A DNA stretch of 64,000 bases from Triglochin maritima (Eukaryota > Streptophyta > Magnoliopsida > Alismatales > Juncaginaceae). Within the stretch, counting starts at the first letter, position 1. Each line of letters opens with the position of its first letter. The stretch lies in the NCBI GenBank assembly GCA_963682175.1, contig OY821784.1, positions 35,631,621 to 35,695,620 on the forward strand, written 5' to 3'. Made by a program: the position numbers and the translations under genes. Below the pieces are notes generated by a model. It saw only the letters and a program-made list of their open reading frames with translations, made no database searches and had not been told where the DNA came from. Positions 11,005 through 23,314 of the stretch are shown in pieces.

Positions 11005-11868
11005 CTATTGATTCTTCCAAGCATACAGAACCAGCGAAAACCCGAGGCCTTGCATCTGTGATTGCCTGAACATCTGCGAGCAAGACCAAGGGAAGCCGTT
11101 TTCGATCGAAACACAACTCTGGAACATAAACACCGCATTAGCGACCGATGCACCAAACAACCAGCTGTGGACATCCCAAAACACTTCTAAAGGGGTTCCG
11201 TCGACGAGAATTGTTTGGTTCCCCCGGAATTTCCAAGCGAGATGCTTCACTGACATGACTCTTTTCTTGTCAATGCGGATCTCAAGCGAGGGGTCTTTGG
11301 TCCCAATCGTCTCGCACTCTATCGCAATGTCGTGGATCCGACCTCTACCGCACAATTTGGCTTTCGTGAAGTAGATGTTTTTGCCGAAAACATGTTTTTT
11401 CTTAGCAATGCACATTGCATTTGAATTGGGCGGGTTTGCTTCGGTCCTCCGATACGCTTCTTTGCTCATATCGCCGAGTAACAAAACCATAGTCAAATCG
11501 CAAACAACCGCAACATAAAACCCCTCCAGAGGCTCGAGTCCGGACGCAAACTTCGTGCCCGAGAGGTCCCAAAAGACGTCGAATTTTCCGGTCTCGGAGT
11601 TCAAATTCTTCGACCCTTTTCTCTTGGAGAAAAGCCAAGGCTTTATGTCAACTTTGTGGAGACTATGATTGTTGCAATCCTCTAGTGAAATGCTGAATCC
11701 CTGACCCATCATGGTCTTGCTCCAAGTGATTGTGATCAAGAGCGATTGGCCCCCGAGTTGTGTTTGGTAGACAGAAGATGCCATGTTTTGGGCATGTCGA
11801 TTGGTGTTTGTTGAAGAATCAGAGATCTGAACTCCACTTTCACCAAAACAAGAAGGGAAGTCCTTCAT
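11005..11868 (-). CDS. DUF868 family protein, single exon, 287 aa
   Basis: An uninterrupted minus-strand frame starts at the ATG at 11868 (MKDFPSCFGESG) and stops at 11005. The protein contains VDIKPWLFSKRKGSK, then FDVFWDLSGTKF, then LEPLEGFYVAVVCD and MVLLLGDM, in the order and spacing of plant DUF868 proteins. It continues with IECETIG, RIDKKRVMSVKHLAWKFRGN and the terminal part ending GFSLVLYAWKNQ. Members of this plant-specific family are usually intronless and about 300 residues long. Their biochemical role is not established. I chose the ATG at 11868 rather than further upstream in-frame non-ATG codons because family members start M(R/K)DFPSCFGE. Nothing in the sequence suggests that the gene is broken. 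Confidence 0.92.
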   Translation of the reverse strand: MKDFPSCFGESGVQISDSSTNTNRHAQNMASSVYQTQLGGQSLLITITWSKTMMGQGFSISLEDCNNHSLHKVDIKPWLFSKRKGSKNLNSETGKFDVFWDLSGTKFASGLEPLEGFYVAVVCDLTMVLLLGDMSKEAYRRTEANPPNSNAMCIAKKKHVFGKNIYFTKAKLCGRGRIHDIAIECETIGTKDPSLEIRIDKKRVMSVKHLAWKFRGNQTILVDGTPLEVFWDVHSWLFGASVANAVFMFQSCVSIENGFPWSCSQMFRQSQMQGLGFSLVLYAWKNQ

Positions 11869-12863
11869 TGTTACAAAAACCCTGAAGCAGTGAGAAGGAG
11901 AAAAACAAAATCCCAAGTCTTTTCTCAGAAAATTCCACGACCCATCTCTCAAAATCCAATCTTTCTCCGATTTATACGATCAAAATCCAATCTTGGCGTC
12001 GGTTTCTCCTCCACTAGACAGAAAACAGCAAAAAACAGAGAGAGAAAAGACCCAACATACCTCTTTGACCAAATATTTAGACGAGCAAGAGCGAAAAAGA
12101 GAGAGTAATAAAGTGGAGAAATATATGAGATTTTGGTTATGAAGAAGGGAAGAAATGAAGAGAGAAGGAAGAACACAATGTGACAATGTGGATCTCCTCT
12201 TGCTTGTTATCATATCAAACCAAGCAACTCACATGGATAAGTATTGTCTGGGCCAGAGTTGGACTAGGAATGCATGCTTTCAGTAACTCCAAGAATAAAA
12301 GTTATTAAAACATAAGAACCAAGTTGTTTTCTTTTGAGAAAAAATGTAGTGGATCAGAGGAGGAGACAAAATCCAGACTTTCACCACTGCCATTTCAGAT
12401 AATTTGGAGTTTTGAACTGACAAAGTTAAAAAGAAGAAGAGACACACAGCTTTTAGGGTAGGGAACCTTTCAAACCTCTTCTTCTTGTTCACTATATTGT
12501 ACTCTCACTTTCAAATCTTTGTTTCAAACTTTTTACTTGAGACAGCCCACATGGATATACGGCTCAGTGTAAGTTGTCTAATTGTTGCTTTCTAACATCA
12601 AAATCAACTGAAGTTTTAAAATTTTGAAATCTTAGGTAACATTTGGATTAGTTTCCAGAGGGCCCCATTCCTCTGTAAGTTACAATTCTAGATATGATTT
12701 AGGTTACAAATGTTAATTGTAACTTTAATGGTGATCCAATATTAAGGATTTCAGTTTTACTTTCTTTTAACTTTTTAAGTGAACAATTAAATGACGTTGT
12801 CACAATTTCCATATTTTTAATTGCTAAACAACGTTTTTATTGGGCAAACAGTTACTTAAAGTG
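11869..12863. other. Upstream region of the DUF868 gene and spacer
   Basis: This contains the presumed 5' leader and promoter of the minus-strand DUF868 gene, with purine-rich stretches near 12020-12170. At about 12620-12710 there is a short repeat (a phrase ending TTTCCAGAGGGCCCC) that recurs around 15470-15527 and 17161-17190, where copy 2 of the solo LTR has inserted into it. Confidence 0.4.
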
Positions 12864-12872
12864 GTTACAAAA

Positions 12873-15226
12873 TGGAACTACTATTCGTCGTCAGAAAACT
12901 ACTTAAATCTTCCTAACAATTACCATTTTGTCATTCACAATTCATTTAATACTCATTTCGTCCCGTGTTTTAAAACAAGGTTTTTTCCTGATTTTTCCTC
13001 ACATTCTCAATACCAACACCACGAAAATGTCTGACGAAGCGTCTCGATCTTGTAAGGTAAGTATGGGGATTTTTTTCCGTTTCAGGCGTCTGGCTAAACC
13101 GCCACCCCAAAGGATGAGGCATCCCAGCCAGATGCCCCAATTTTATTTTTTTGATTTTAAATTTATTTATGTTGTGTTATTTTAAATTATTTCAGGTTCC
13201 GTTGCAAGATTTCGGTGGTGATGAAGTAGATTACAGTGAGTTTTTTGATAGTAAACAAGTATTTCCAACAATCGAGGACATGTGTAAATGAGCGAAACAA
13301 GTTGTCATCGGAGCCAGATTTTTTTGCAATATCATCCTACAAATTAAAAGCAGATAATCAGATGGAATGTTATGTGTGATGCGATCGCAGATATGAAATG
13401 AGTTCTCGAAATGGATATTGCACTACGGAAGAATACGAAAAGAAAGTGTTGCGGTTGTCGTTTTTTGATAAGGGTGGTCGAGCGACGGGATCGTGATGCA
13501 TGAGTCGTAGTTCTAATAGTACTCATGGGCAGAACAACCACAGACTTGCAGTTTATCCAGACGGTCACCGACAGATCAGCGGTCTTAGTTCTGGGGCAAA
13601 GAAAATTATTCGTGATATGACTGAGGCACAAACGAGACCATGTAACATCTTGTTGGCAGTAAAGGAGAATTTCCCAGATGATAATCTCAATCAGTGACAC
13701 ATTTATAATTTCAGAGAGTACATGAGGAGGACGAAATCTGAAGACATGAATCCCACTCTGCAGTTTCTGAATCAGGCAGTGCAGTATCAGTACTTACATT
13801 GGATTATGGCGGATGAAAAACTAATGTCCTCACTCACGTTTTTTGGCACATCCGACGTCAGTTCAGTTGTTGCGCACATACACTTTCGTAATCTGCATGG
13901 ATTCGACGTACAAAACGAATAAGTACAAGATGCATTTGTTCGAGGTGATTGGGGTGACTCCAATAAACATGAACTTCCTCGTCGGCTATGCCATTATGAA
14001 GGATGAGACCGAGTCTAGTTATCGGTGAGTGTTGGAGAAGTTGCGAGATCTATTATTGGATATTGTCAGTCCGACTGCAATAATAATGAACCGGGAGTTA
14101 GGCCTGATGCGACAAGTGGGAGAGGTTTTTCCTGAGTCTGCTCATTTACTTTGCACCTGACATATCAACAAAGACGTATACAACTACGCATACCACGTAT
14201 CCGGCAAGAACAAGAAGCTTGCAGACAATTTGAAGTGTGAAAAGTGGAGGAAAGTCATGTTTTCTGCTTCACAGACCGAGTATGATAGAGTTGTCCGTAA
14301 TCTAAAAGATACTTTTCAGTCTTGGCCAGTTCTCACGGAGTATCTAGAAGACACGTGGTTAGTACATAAAGAAAAACTTGTGTTGAATTGGACGAATAAA
14401 GTCCTTCATTTTTGCAACACGACAAACTGTAAGGTGGAAAATGCTCATTCGGCTCTGAAAGAGTGGATCACTACATCGACTGCAGCTCTGGACACTCTTT
14501 TTGAGCGCGACTATTGAAATGCAGCTGACGAAAATGGAAGGTGCTTTGTATCAACATATAAATGGTCGAGTTTCGCATCACTACTTGTCATTATTGAGTC
14601 AAGAGTTGAAGAGAATGCATGACTTAAGCAATCAAGTTGAATTATCGCTGCGGGTGTACTTTTCTGACATCACATGAGATTCTTTGTGCATGTACCATGC
14701 ACGATTGTATTGAGTTAGGTGATGAAATTTATTTAGAGCAGATTCATCCATTCTGGAAAACATTTGTCATTGGAGAATGAGTCCAGATGTCAGTTTGTGG
14801 ATCAGTGAGCACAAGACGTCAAGCATTTTTGGAAGCTCGTTGATGAGATTTCGGGGAGCGACCATGCAGTAATTCGTAGTGTCTCTCGTATTTTATACGC
14901 ATAGTTACACCCGTGGGGGAGGCGGCTCCGGCGGGCGCCCACCCGTTGGGGGGGGGGGGGGGGGGGGTTGGCTCCCGTGGACGCCCGACCCAAATTTAAA
15001 AAAAAAACTAAACGAGACATTTTACCAGATTCGAGTACGTCGAGGCATCCGTTGGCTCCTTTCCTGACATCCGAGATATTCTTTTTGATGAGTATGAGAG
15101 TAATATGAAGAGAGAGTGGTGTTAGGAGAGTGAAATGAAAAGTTATATAAGTAGAAAGGAGAAAAGGACAAAATGGTAATTCACACGGGCGATTTAAGTA
15201 GTTTTCCGACGATGAATAACAATTCA
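12873..15226 (+). mobile_element. MULE transposon, decayed copy (2.35 kb)
   Basis: The left end reads TGGAACTACTATTCGTCG and the right end mirrors it. About 55 bp of terminal inverted repeat can be aligned, including the block AAAACTACTTAAATC and ATTACCATTTTGTC. Nine-base flanks GTTACAAAA (12864-12872) and GTTATAAAA (15227-15235) differ by one base, fitting the 9-bp target duplication of Mutator-like elements. The interior is a broken transposase gene (next entry). A shorter relative is at 58297-59798. An uninterrupted G run near 14948-14968 sits in the GC-rich segment near the right end. Confidence 0.85.
13027..14860 (+). pseudogene. MULE transposase pseudogene with FAR1-like N-terminus
   Basis: A short first exon begins at the ATG at 13027, is followed by an intron, and resumes at 13196 (VPLQDFGGDEVDY). 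It shares the N-terminal region with the intact frame at 58806: NHRLAVYPDGHRQISGLSSG and DMTEAQTRPCNIL. Further on comes the MULE core with STYKTNKYKMHLFEVIGVTP, then GYAIMKDETESSYR and KCEKWRKVMFSASQ. In-frame stops occur repeatedly (for example in CK*AKQ, NQ*HIYNF, SYR*VLEKL and CT*HINKD), together with frameshifts. The protein would have been the transposase of the surrounding element; this copy cannot be functional. Confidence 0.85.
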
Positions 15227-15235
15227 GTTATAAAA

Positions 15236-15522
15236 GGGATCGCTAAGTTGAGTAAAATATGCATAACACATGCACCATTTTTTTTTTGCTTAAACTTAGA
15301 AGAATTCCCTTTGTGTATGTGATTCGCGATTATGCCTGAATTTTTTTATTTTTCATGCATATTAGGTTAGTAAATCTTACATCATGTTCCACGTGAAATG
15401 TAGAAATCATGGTTACGATAATAGGGTAAATTGCAATCTAGAATTTCTGAATTCCCATAGGATCTAGAAGTTGTTGGAAACTTGGAATCTTAGGAAGCAT
15501 TTTGATTGGCTTCCAGAGGACT
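15236..15522. other. Spacer between the MULE and solo LTR copy 2
   Basis: AT-rich. The end of this stretch (about 15470-15522) belongs to a short dispersed repeat that is the target of solo LTR copy 2 and continues after it at 17166. Confidence 0.4.
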
Positions 15523-15527
15523 CAATT

Positions 15528-17160
15528 TGTAATGTCCCAAAACAGCAGAAATTTTAAAACTTTAAGATATATATATATATATATATATATCAAAAGATCA
15601 ATCACCCGGGATGCTACAAAAAACCACAATATATATATATAAATAAATAACAGGTGGTGCACCGCACGATACAGAGAGTCAAAAGTATGATTACATCATC
15701 AAACAAAATACAAGATATACAAGTGTAATCATATCAACCTCAAAAATACACAAAAGCAGGATCCGGTCTGAGTGCGCCCACCCTCACTCACCACCTCATA
15801 TCGACTCTCATGTCCTGAAATGCAAACATAGAGTTATGCCTGAGTTTCCAATAAGAAAACCTCGTATGCCAAACTTCTAACATGCATGAATTAAACAACA
15901 AAGATAACATGACATGAATGTAACATAAAACCAACATCGTCGTCAAATTGGGCTCCAGGGACCTCTCTCCCAACCACAGCTGACACGATCCATCACGGGT
16001 CTCAAGGGTCATCTCACCCCAACTCCTAATCACACGTGCACACAAGGCACCGTTGGAAAATCATCAGCCAACAAATCACACGTGCACACAAGGCACCGCC
16101 GGAAAATCATCGGCCAACAAATCATATGTGCACACAAGGCACCCGTCAGAAAATCATTGACCAACAAAACACACATGCACACAAGAAACCCGCTCCATAG
16201 AGCCACAACCATCGATCGCTATCAGGCCAGAATATCCGTACTGTTGCCCCAAAAAGGTCGGGGACCCGTTTTCCTCAAAGCTGATCACAACAACAAACAT
16301 CACAAGCAACATATTCAAAACTGGGTAGAAACAGTCGGACAAACGAGGAGAATTGGTCGACCGAAACACCACACAAATGCCCGGTCCAACTGAAATATCT
16401 ACAAACTGGTCGAACGGCAAAGGAGACCCGTTCGACCAAAAATAACTAACAACTTCCTCCTTTGCTCAAAGTGCACAATCGATCGACCCACCAAGAAGAA
16501 TCGGTCGACCGAATAAAACCATGGCTTCACACGTCTAATTAAGTCTACTCCGGTCGACCGAAACAAACAACCGGTCGAACCAACATAAGTTAATTTAAAT
16601 CATCGGTCGAAAACGATCTCAGGGCGGTCGACCGTTTTGAGGTGCATTAAATCAAACGGTAAAAGAGACCCGTTCGACTGGAAAAACCTAGTGTAATCTT
16701 CTTCTTCATAATTACACTACGGCTAGTAGACCGAACCTAGCACCGGTCGACCGTTATAGTGCAGAAATATGCTGCACAAACCTTCGACGAGCCAAACAAC
16801 TACCGTCGACTAAAACCACTACTCACACACCTTGGGTGAGTCTTAAATTGCAGCTTAGCATACCTTGAAGGCTTGTAATATCCTTTGAAGAACCACGGCG
16901 AGCGTCTCCTCGATAAAGCTAATCTCCGACGAAACCTTCCTCGAGCCTGATCACCACAACGTCGTCGGCACTCTGATTTGCTTAAAGAGAAATGGGCTTG
17001 AGAGAGAGAACGAGCGGGGGAGAGAGAGAGGAGAGAGAGAAAATCAAACCTTATATACACCTCACAACTCCACCAATCATCTCACTCCACCTCAACCCAA
17101 CTCTGAACCCCATTAGCCACCTAAACACAATTAGTCACTAATTAGGATTAGGATATAACA
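15528..17160 (-). mobile_element. Solo LTR, TGTAA-type family, copy 2 (TSD CAATT)
   Basis: It is bounded on the plus strand by TGTAATGTCCC and GGATATAACA, with an exact 5-bp duplication CAATT at 15523-15527 and 17161-17165. The length is 1633 bp. On the minus strand the order is a TATA box (TATATAAGG near 17052-17060), a CT-rich leader, a GC-rich segment ending at an AAGGTATGC donor-like site, then the GGTCGACC palindrome cluster (about 16353-16755). An AT microsatellite at 15568-15590 lies near the other end. No internal domain is present. Confidence 0.87.
16353..16755. repeat. Paired CGGTCGACCG-type palindromes in solo LTR copy 2
   Basis: Complete or decayed palindromes occur in pairs 20-22 bp apart, for example around 16409, 16482, 16552, 16604 and 16730. 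Several members have lost one half (CGGTCGAACC, CGTTCGACCA), yet the pair spacing is kept. Confidence 0.75.
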
Positions 17161-17165
17161 CAATT

Positions 17166-19341
17166 CCCTGTAGGAATTTAGATTCCAAGATTAAATGTAC
17201 GATTAGTGATCATGGAATTAGGTCAACACGACTTTTTTGTGTTTTGATTCCCACGGGAAACTAGTTTCCAACTTGTATAGAAAACTTATCTTAAGAATTC
17301 AAACAATTCTGTAGAACCTGATACAAAATTTTATTTGGGAAACAAAAATCCTAATTATGGTATTATGATGATGGTATCATAGTAAATACAATCCCGATTT
17401 TTTTGATTCTCTGAGGAAGCTAGCTTCCAAATTGTAAAGTAAATTTACCTCAAGAATCCAAATGATTGCGCAAGAGAATTGAAAATGTTGCATGCTTCAT
17501 GACAAATTTTCGAAAAATCCAGATTCCTAATCCTACGTAAATCTCATCCAAAATCTGTTGGCATGAGTAGAGTAACAGTAACTCATGGGGAGGGAACTGT
17601 TGCTCGTTTGGATCTATCTGAACTTAGTGTGACACATGAGATCACATTAATTGGGAAGTATCTAAGTCGTGCATGTTTGGTTATCGTAGCTGTATTGATA
17701 CATGTCCAGTCGAAAACCATTTAATCATCATAAATTAGAAGTTGAGACTGATAGCGATATGCTCTTAATAACTTCATCTAACAACTTAACTGTTGGAGAA
17801 AGATTTCGTCTAGCGACTTTCATCTAGATGGAAAATATAACGGATTTGCTTGCATGTCAACCCGTAACAACATAATTTTTGTTTTTAAGATAACTTTTCT
17901 ACAATTTATTTAATCGTCATTACAAAATATTTTGATGTATTATACTGTTATTTTCAAAGTTTGTAATTTATGCTAATGTCGTTACCAACGTAATGTTGAT
18001 TTTCCATTCTTAACAATCTTTAAATCCTATATTTCGATCTAGGCAATTTTTCGAGCATTGTTTTTAATTGTGGCTACTTTCTAGTTGCAGAGAGTCAAAA
18101 ATACTGATCGAAAAATTGTTTTGTAGGGTTGATGACAACATGCAGTGGAGAAGAAAATTACAAAGAACAATAGCATATATTACAAGTTTATACAATAACA
18201 GTTGAATAAATAGTTGAAAAATGATGACAAATAACAACTAACTAATTAAGTTGTTTGACAATGGTTTGCAAGCAGAAAATATCAAATATCAACTACATTA
18301 AAAGTTTTTAAAGTCAACCGAAAAAGATGTGTACTTGTCGCATAAATTTTAAATTATTTGTGGGTCTCTAACCATTGCAAATAAAAACCAAATTACGTGG
18401 GAAATATTCTCTGGTTGATATGAAATGGTGTCACAGCTCACAAAGTGAGATGTTGTTTCATCTCTCTCTCTCTCTTTTTATAAGTTTTCAAACTATTGGG
18501 GGCCTCACTAAGATTTGTGTTTTATTCTTGAATTAATATATACAAGTTGCTGGATCTTGGTTTGTGTAAAATAGCATAATATACCAAGTTTGTGTACTAA
18601 ACTTGTTGGTTTTCACGTGTTTAGGCCTATATTTAGTTGCCATATGAACTGTCAATGCTAATAAATAATGAATACATGCTTACCACATTAAGCAAATGAC
18701 TCCCAAACTTTCAGCAAAAACCATGAAACTAATTTCTCACTGAGCTGTCAGTGCAAAGGAAGGCAAGTCAAAGTGCTAACCATCAATCCCTTGCTATCTG
18801 ATTCTCCTTTTGTGCTTCTTGTTGTAATGATTCATAGCAATACCACACATTCAGTTATGATGCAGCTTCTTACCAAGGGGGCAGTGTGTAGGAATATCAT
18901 ATTTTTTTCATACCTCTAGATTCTCTATTTGCGGACATGTTAAGTGCATGTTTCATGTTGTTTCTTGTGCGCTTGGTGTGATTAATTTGCAAGAAAAGTG
19001 TAATGAAGAACTAGATTTTAATAATTACTCTATATATATTATAACCGAAAGGACTACTCTCATGCTTACTCTATTGACATGTTTTTTGTTTTTTATCGAC
19101 TGTGAAGTTTAAAATCGCAAGTGCACGGCCGCTTTGAAAGCGGTGACAAGTACGTGTCGATCTACAAGGAGCTAGAGTGGGTCGTTGTCAACTATAATCA
19201 CGTGGGAAAGAAAATGAAGAGTGAGTAAGTGTATTGAAACTAACTAGACTACGCTAATCGACAAAGAAAAACTAAATTTAAGTAATCTCATAGTAGGTGG
19301 AGAATGCGTGAAAAAGTGTAGATGTGTGACGCGTGTGTACA
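17166..19341. other. Spacer with a local duplication and an Athila-like LTR scrap
   Basis: Around 17240-17310 and 17400-17475 two related segments (GATTCCCACGGGAAACTAG / GATTCTCTGAGGAAGCTAG) indicate an old tandem duplication. At about 19100-19180 the phrase CGCAAGTGCACGG followed by GACAAGTACGTGTCG matches the end of the Athila LTR at 20943, so a diverged LTR fragment is likely. The remainder is AT-rich without genes. Confidence 0.4.
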
Positions 19342-19444
19342 ATTATTGTAACATCATCAAAGCGGAAGAAATTAAAATTTTCAATAAAGCATAAACACGA
19401 GGATATTACCGAAGAAAACAGACAACTGGTGCACCAACATATAT

Positions 19445-19493
<49 letters not shown>

Positions 19494-20168
19494 GAGAGTT
19501 TCAAGAGTGTGATTACAACAAAAGATAAAGAAAAGTGTACACGTAATTACTAAGACCTCAAAAGCAGGAAAAGCAGGATCTGACCACGAACACGCTCATT
19601 TTCGATCTCCACCTCCTAGTGCCGCTCACGACCTGAAATAAAACATGACTATGCTTGAGTTTCCCATAAGGAAACCTTATATGTCAAACTTCTATCACAA
19701 TAAATAAACTAGACATCTATAAGCATGTATGTTATGAAATGCAGTAAACAAACATCATCTCACTGGGCCTTCGGGAACTCTCTCCCTACCATAGTAGACA
19801 CTAAGCAGTGAAGGGTCTCGTGGGTCCTCTAGCCCAACCCTCACACGTGTCTCAACCACCACAGCCGGAAACATCCTCGGCTACAACACAACGCTGGATC
19901 ACTATAAGGCCGACACTGTCTGTACTGTTGCCCCCCCAGGGCCGGGGACCCGTTGCCTTCACAGCTGATCCGGTGAACCACTCTCAAGCTGACAATGTTT
20001 GTACCGTTGCCCCTCCAGAGTCGGAGACCCGTTGCCCTTGAGCTGGCTCCACACACCCACAAACCACTCTCAGGCCGGCAATGTTTGTACTGTTGCCCCT
20101 CCAGGGCTGGAGACCCGTTGCCCTTGAGTTGACTCCACAACACAAAACCACACAATACTGCACCACAA

Positions 20169-20683
20169 CGGTCGAACAAAACCCCCAAACCGGTCGACCA
20201 AATCCTTTCCATAGGACTGACCCAACCGAAAAACCCACCAACCGGACGAACGACAAAGGGGACCCGTTCGACCAAATTCCACCAGTAAAACTCCTTGTCG
20301 CGATAAAAAGCACAAACAATCGAACCACACGCGATCCCTTGTCGACCGAAAATGGGCAGTAAAATCCAATTCAAAATATAGTTCTCCGGTCGACCGAACC
20401 ATCACGCGGTCGGACGAACATTAAGTTATTTTAAGTCGTCGGTCGGATGAGGTCTTAAGGCGGTCGGCCGTTTTGTAGTCTACACCCCCAACCGACTTAA
20501 AACAGTGTTTCGGTCGACCGGAAAAGGGGTCATGTTCGACCGAAACCCACCAGTAACGCCCTCTCTTCGCTTAACATGCACCACCGATCGACCACTCAAG
20601 GGTATCGTTCGACCGGTGCGAGAGATAACGCCAAAAATTACACTACAATCGGTCGACCAAACCAAGCTACTGGTCGACCGTTA
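20169..20683. repeat. Paired CGGTCGACCG-type palindromes in solo LTR copy 3
   Basis: At least six pairs with start-to-start spacing of 20-22 bp are seen, near 20169/20191, 20386/20406, 20439/20460, 20511/20533, 20585/20606 and 20650/20671. Many members are decayed (CGGTCGGACG, CGGTCGGCCG, TGTTCGACCG). Confidence 0.75.
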
Positions 20684-20942
20684 TAGTGCAGAAAACTGTT
20701 ACACAGGTCCGACGAGTCATCCGGCATACCGTCGACCACTCCAACACTAACGAAAGCATAAGTTGTTGGCTTTTTGGCCTTAATCTTATGTTTTGATGAT
20801 TTAATCAACCTAATCTTAATTAGAGTAGCACACACTATGCATTGCATATATATTGTATTGTGCTAACCTCTACAGGTGATCAAGACTCAAGAAAGATGGA
20901 AATGAAGTCAAGACATGTAATTAAAGCTATATCGAAGACATG

Positions 20943-22170
20943 TGATGAGAATTAAATTTATACCGCAAGTGCACGGTGTCAATGAAGACGTGACAAATAC
21001 GGGTCGAACACAAGGAGGGAGAGATTTGTTATTTTCGTGATTTTCGATTAAGGAGAAGAAGGAGAGAAGAAATAATTGGGTTTTGAGATTTTTGGATTTT
21101 AATTATCTAAAGCAAGAAACAAGAACAATTAAAACTAAAACAAGAACAAAGATGTGAATTCCGTCGGGTGGAGGTTTAGATTTAAGGTTTAGATTAGAGA
21201 ATTTAGAAACTTATAATAAATCATATTAGTTATAAAGCATTACATGATAAATGATTTAACATAAACTCAAGTAATCAAAATATACTAACACGAAATTAAA
21301 ATAATAACATTCATTCATCTTCTCTTCACCCTAATCCGTCACCTCCACCCTTTGGAAGGAGTTAGAAACTCATAGAGGGAGGAAGAAGGGGTCCTTGAGA
21401 CATTACAAAATAAAACTAAAAGTAAGAAATAAAAGACATAATTTTATTAATGAAAATAAGAATACAAAACTAAGATTAAGAATAAAAACTAACACCAAAG
21501 ACTAAGGACCCTTCTAACATCGTTCTCGGGTCTATTTATAGTTGTTACAAGAGACCTAAGTATAGAATTGGAGAGTACACGTGTCCAGACACAACTGGAC
21601 GAAATTGGAGCACACGGATCGACTGGGGGGCGGCGGAATCGCCGCATGGTGTGTGTGATCTGCGGCGGAATCGCCGCACATCATGCTCTGATTTGGTCCA
21701 GATTTTGGTTGAATGTTTATGGTATGATTTGATCCTCCTTTACGCGTCTGGATTGATTCTTTCCATTCTTTTGAGCTCCGGATTAATTCTTTTATATATT
21801 TGAAGATCCACATTGATTTTTCTTTAGATTTTCTCCAAGATAATAAAAGCTACTCGTGATTTGCAATTAGGTCCTTGACTTTTTGCAGTTAAGTCTCCGG
21901 CTACTTTTGTGCTTAAGTCCTTGTTCTTTTTGCAATTAGGACTTGAATGCTTCTATGCTTGGATACATTTCCATTCGTAACCCGATAATCTTGAACTTGG
22001 TCTTTATGATAGAAATGAGTCTTTTGCATGTGTTTATGCTCGGGATGTGGGTAAATTGCATTCAGGTCCCTGTATTCTGTAAATAAGACTAAACACATAC
22101 CTTAGTAGCATTTATTGATGTAAAAGTAATCTAAATGAAAGACATATGATGCAATGTATGCAATGCATCA
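20943..22170 (-). repeat. 3' LTR of the Athila-like element
   Basis: 1228 bp, TGATGAG ... GCATCA on the plus strand. A TATA box (TATAAATAG on the minus strand) lies near 21533-21541. It is followed in sense by ATTAATAAAA, a possible polyadenylation signal. Two GCGGCGGAATCGCCGC-type palindromes are at about 21630-21675. In sense it is preceded by the purine-rich GGTGTGGGGGTATT just inside 22171. Confidence 0.9.
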
Positions 22171-23314
22171 AATACCCCCACACCTAGATTTTGCTAGTCC
22201 CTAGCAAAACAGAAGATACGAAAAATAAAAACAGGGAAATCCTAACTCACTTTCGTAGGAATCACGGTTGCACTTAGCATGTGCAACAATCCTTTAAACC
22301 TCCAAGTTTCCTTAGAGGACGAGTTTTGTCTCGTGAGGGTTTTCAGTTGACACACCCACAAAGTCTTAAATCAACATTCCATTAATAGCTCTTAATATCT
22401 CCACCTTAACCTTATACATCTCACCTAGAATTCTTGTATGCTCATTATATGAATCTAACTCATTAAATATATGACTTGGTCTTTATTCCGCCAACATTCA
22501 CACCACTAACCCTTCTACACATGTTTATCACTTGAATTATTTTGCACGCCTCCTCTGGTGGTGAAGTATCATTCGGATCAACCATGACATGGATCATTCT
22601 CTTAGCTTTGGGCCTTTAGTATTATTTTTTTTTCTTTTCTTTTCTTCCGTGATTCAACACATTTGCTTTTTGACACTTTTACCCTTTTGCATTCGTGTAG
22701 CGAGTTTGGTCGATAATCCCGAGCTGGTAGACTCAAGTTACCGGGTTTCAAGATACCCCTACGGACCAGTGACTCAAAGGCTTGGGCTTTTGTAATCATT
22801 TTGCAAAATGTGTTTTCTTCACTTTATTCCTTTATTTTTATTTTTATTTTTTATTTTCCTCAAGGCTTAATTGCTATTAGAAGGCCACACTTCCCGGTAT
22901 ATTTTCCTCAACCTCTGCTTTTTATCAACCACTTCAAAGATTTGATTCATCCAATTTAAGTGCATACATGTCTTAAAGGGCAATGGGTTATTTCTTTGGA
23001 ACTTAGATTTATGTCACAATTTCTACAAGCAGAACTATATAATTAGGAACAAAAACTCAATGCAATTTGTACACGGGTTTTAGCAGTTCAATCTTAAGCT
23101 ATGTCATGAAACATTGATGATTTTCTTTTTCTTTCTTTTTATTTTTTTTTATTTTTTTTATTTTTTTAAGAAATAAAAGACAGATCTATAGATAAATATA
23201 TACATAAACACCCCCCACACCTAAATCATGCATTGTCCTCAATGTATGCAAATATAAAGCAAATGCACTTATTACCTTGATGAACTACGGTGGAAGGGTG
23301 GAATTTGCTCAAAG
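22171..23314 (-). other. 3' untranslated remainder of the Athila-like element (pol region missing)
   Basis: Only about 1.1 kb separates the gag-protease stop from the LTR, whereas a complete element would have several kilobases encoding reverse transcriptase, RNase H and integrase. I find no trace of those domains. T-rich runs occur at 23120-23170. Confidence 0.7.

Noticed and set aside
21556..22098. Open frames duplicated at 28344-28886
   Set aside because: They lie in the two LTRs of the Athila-like element and are duplicates because the LTRs are; no known protein is encoded.
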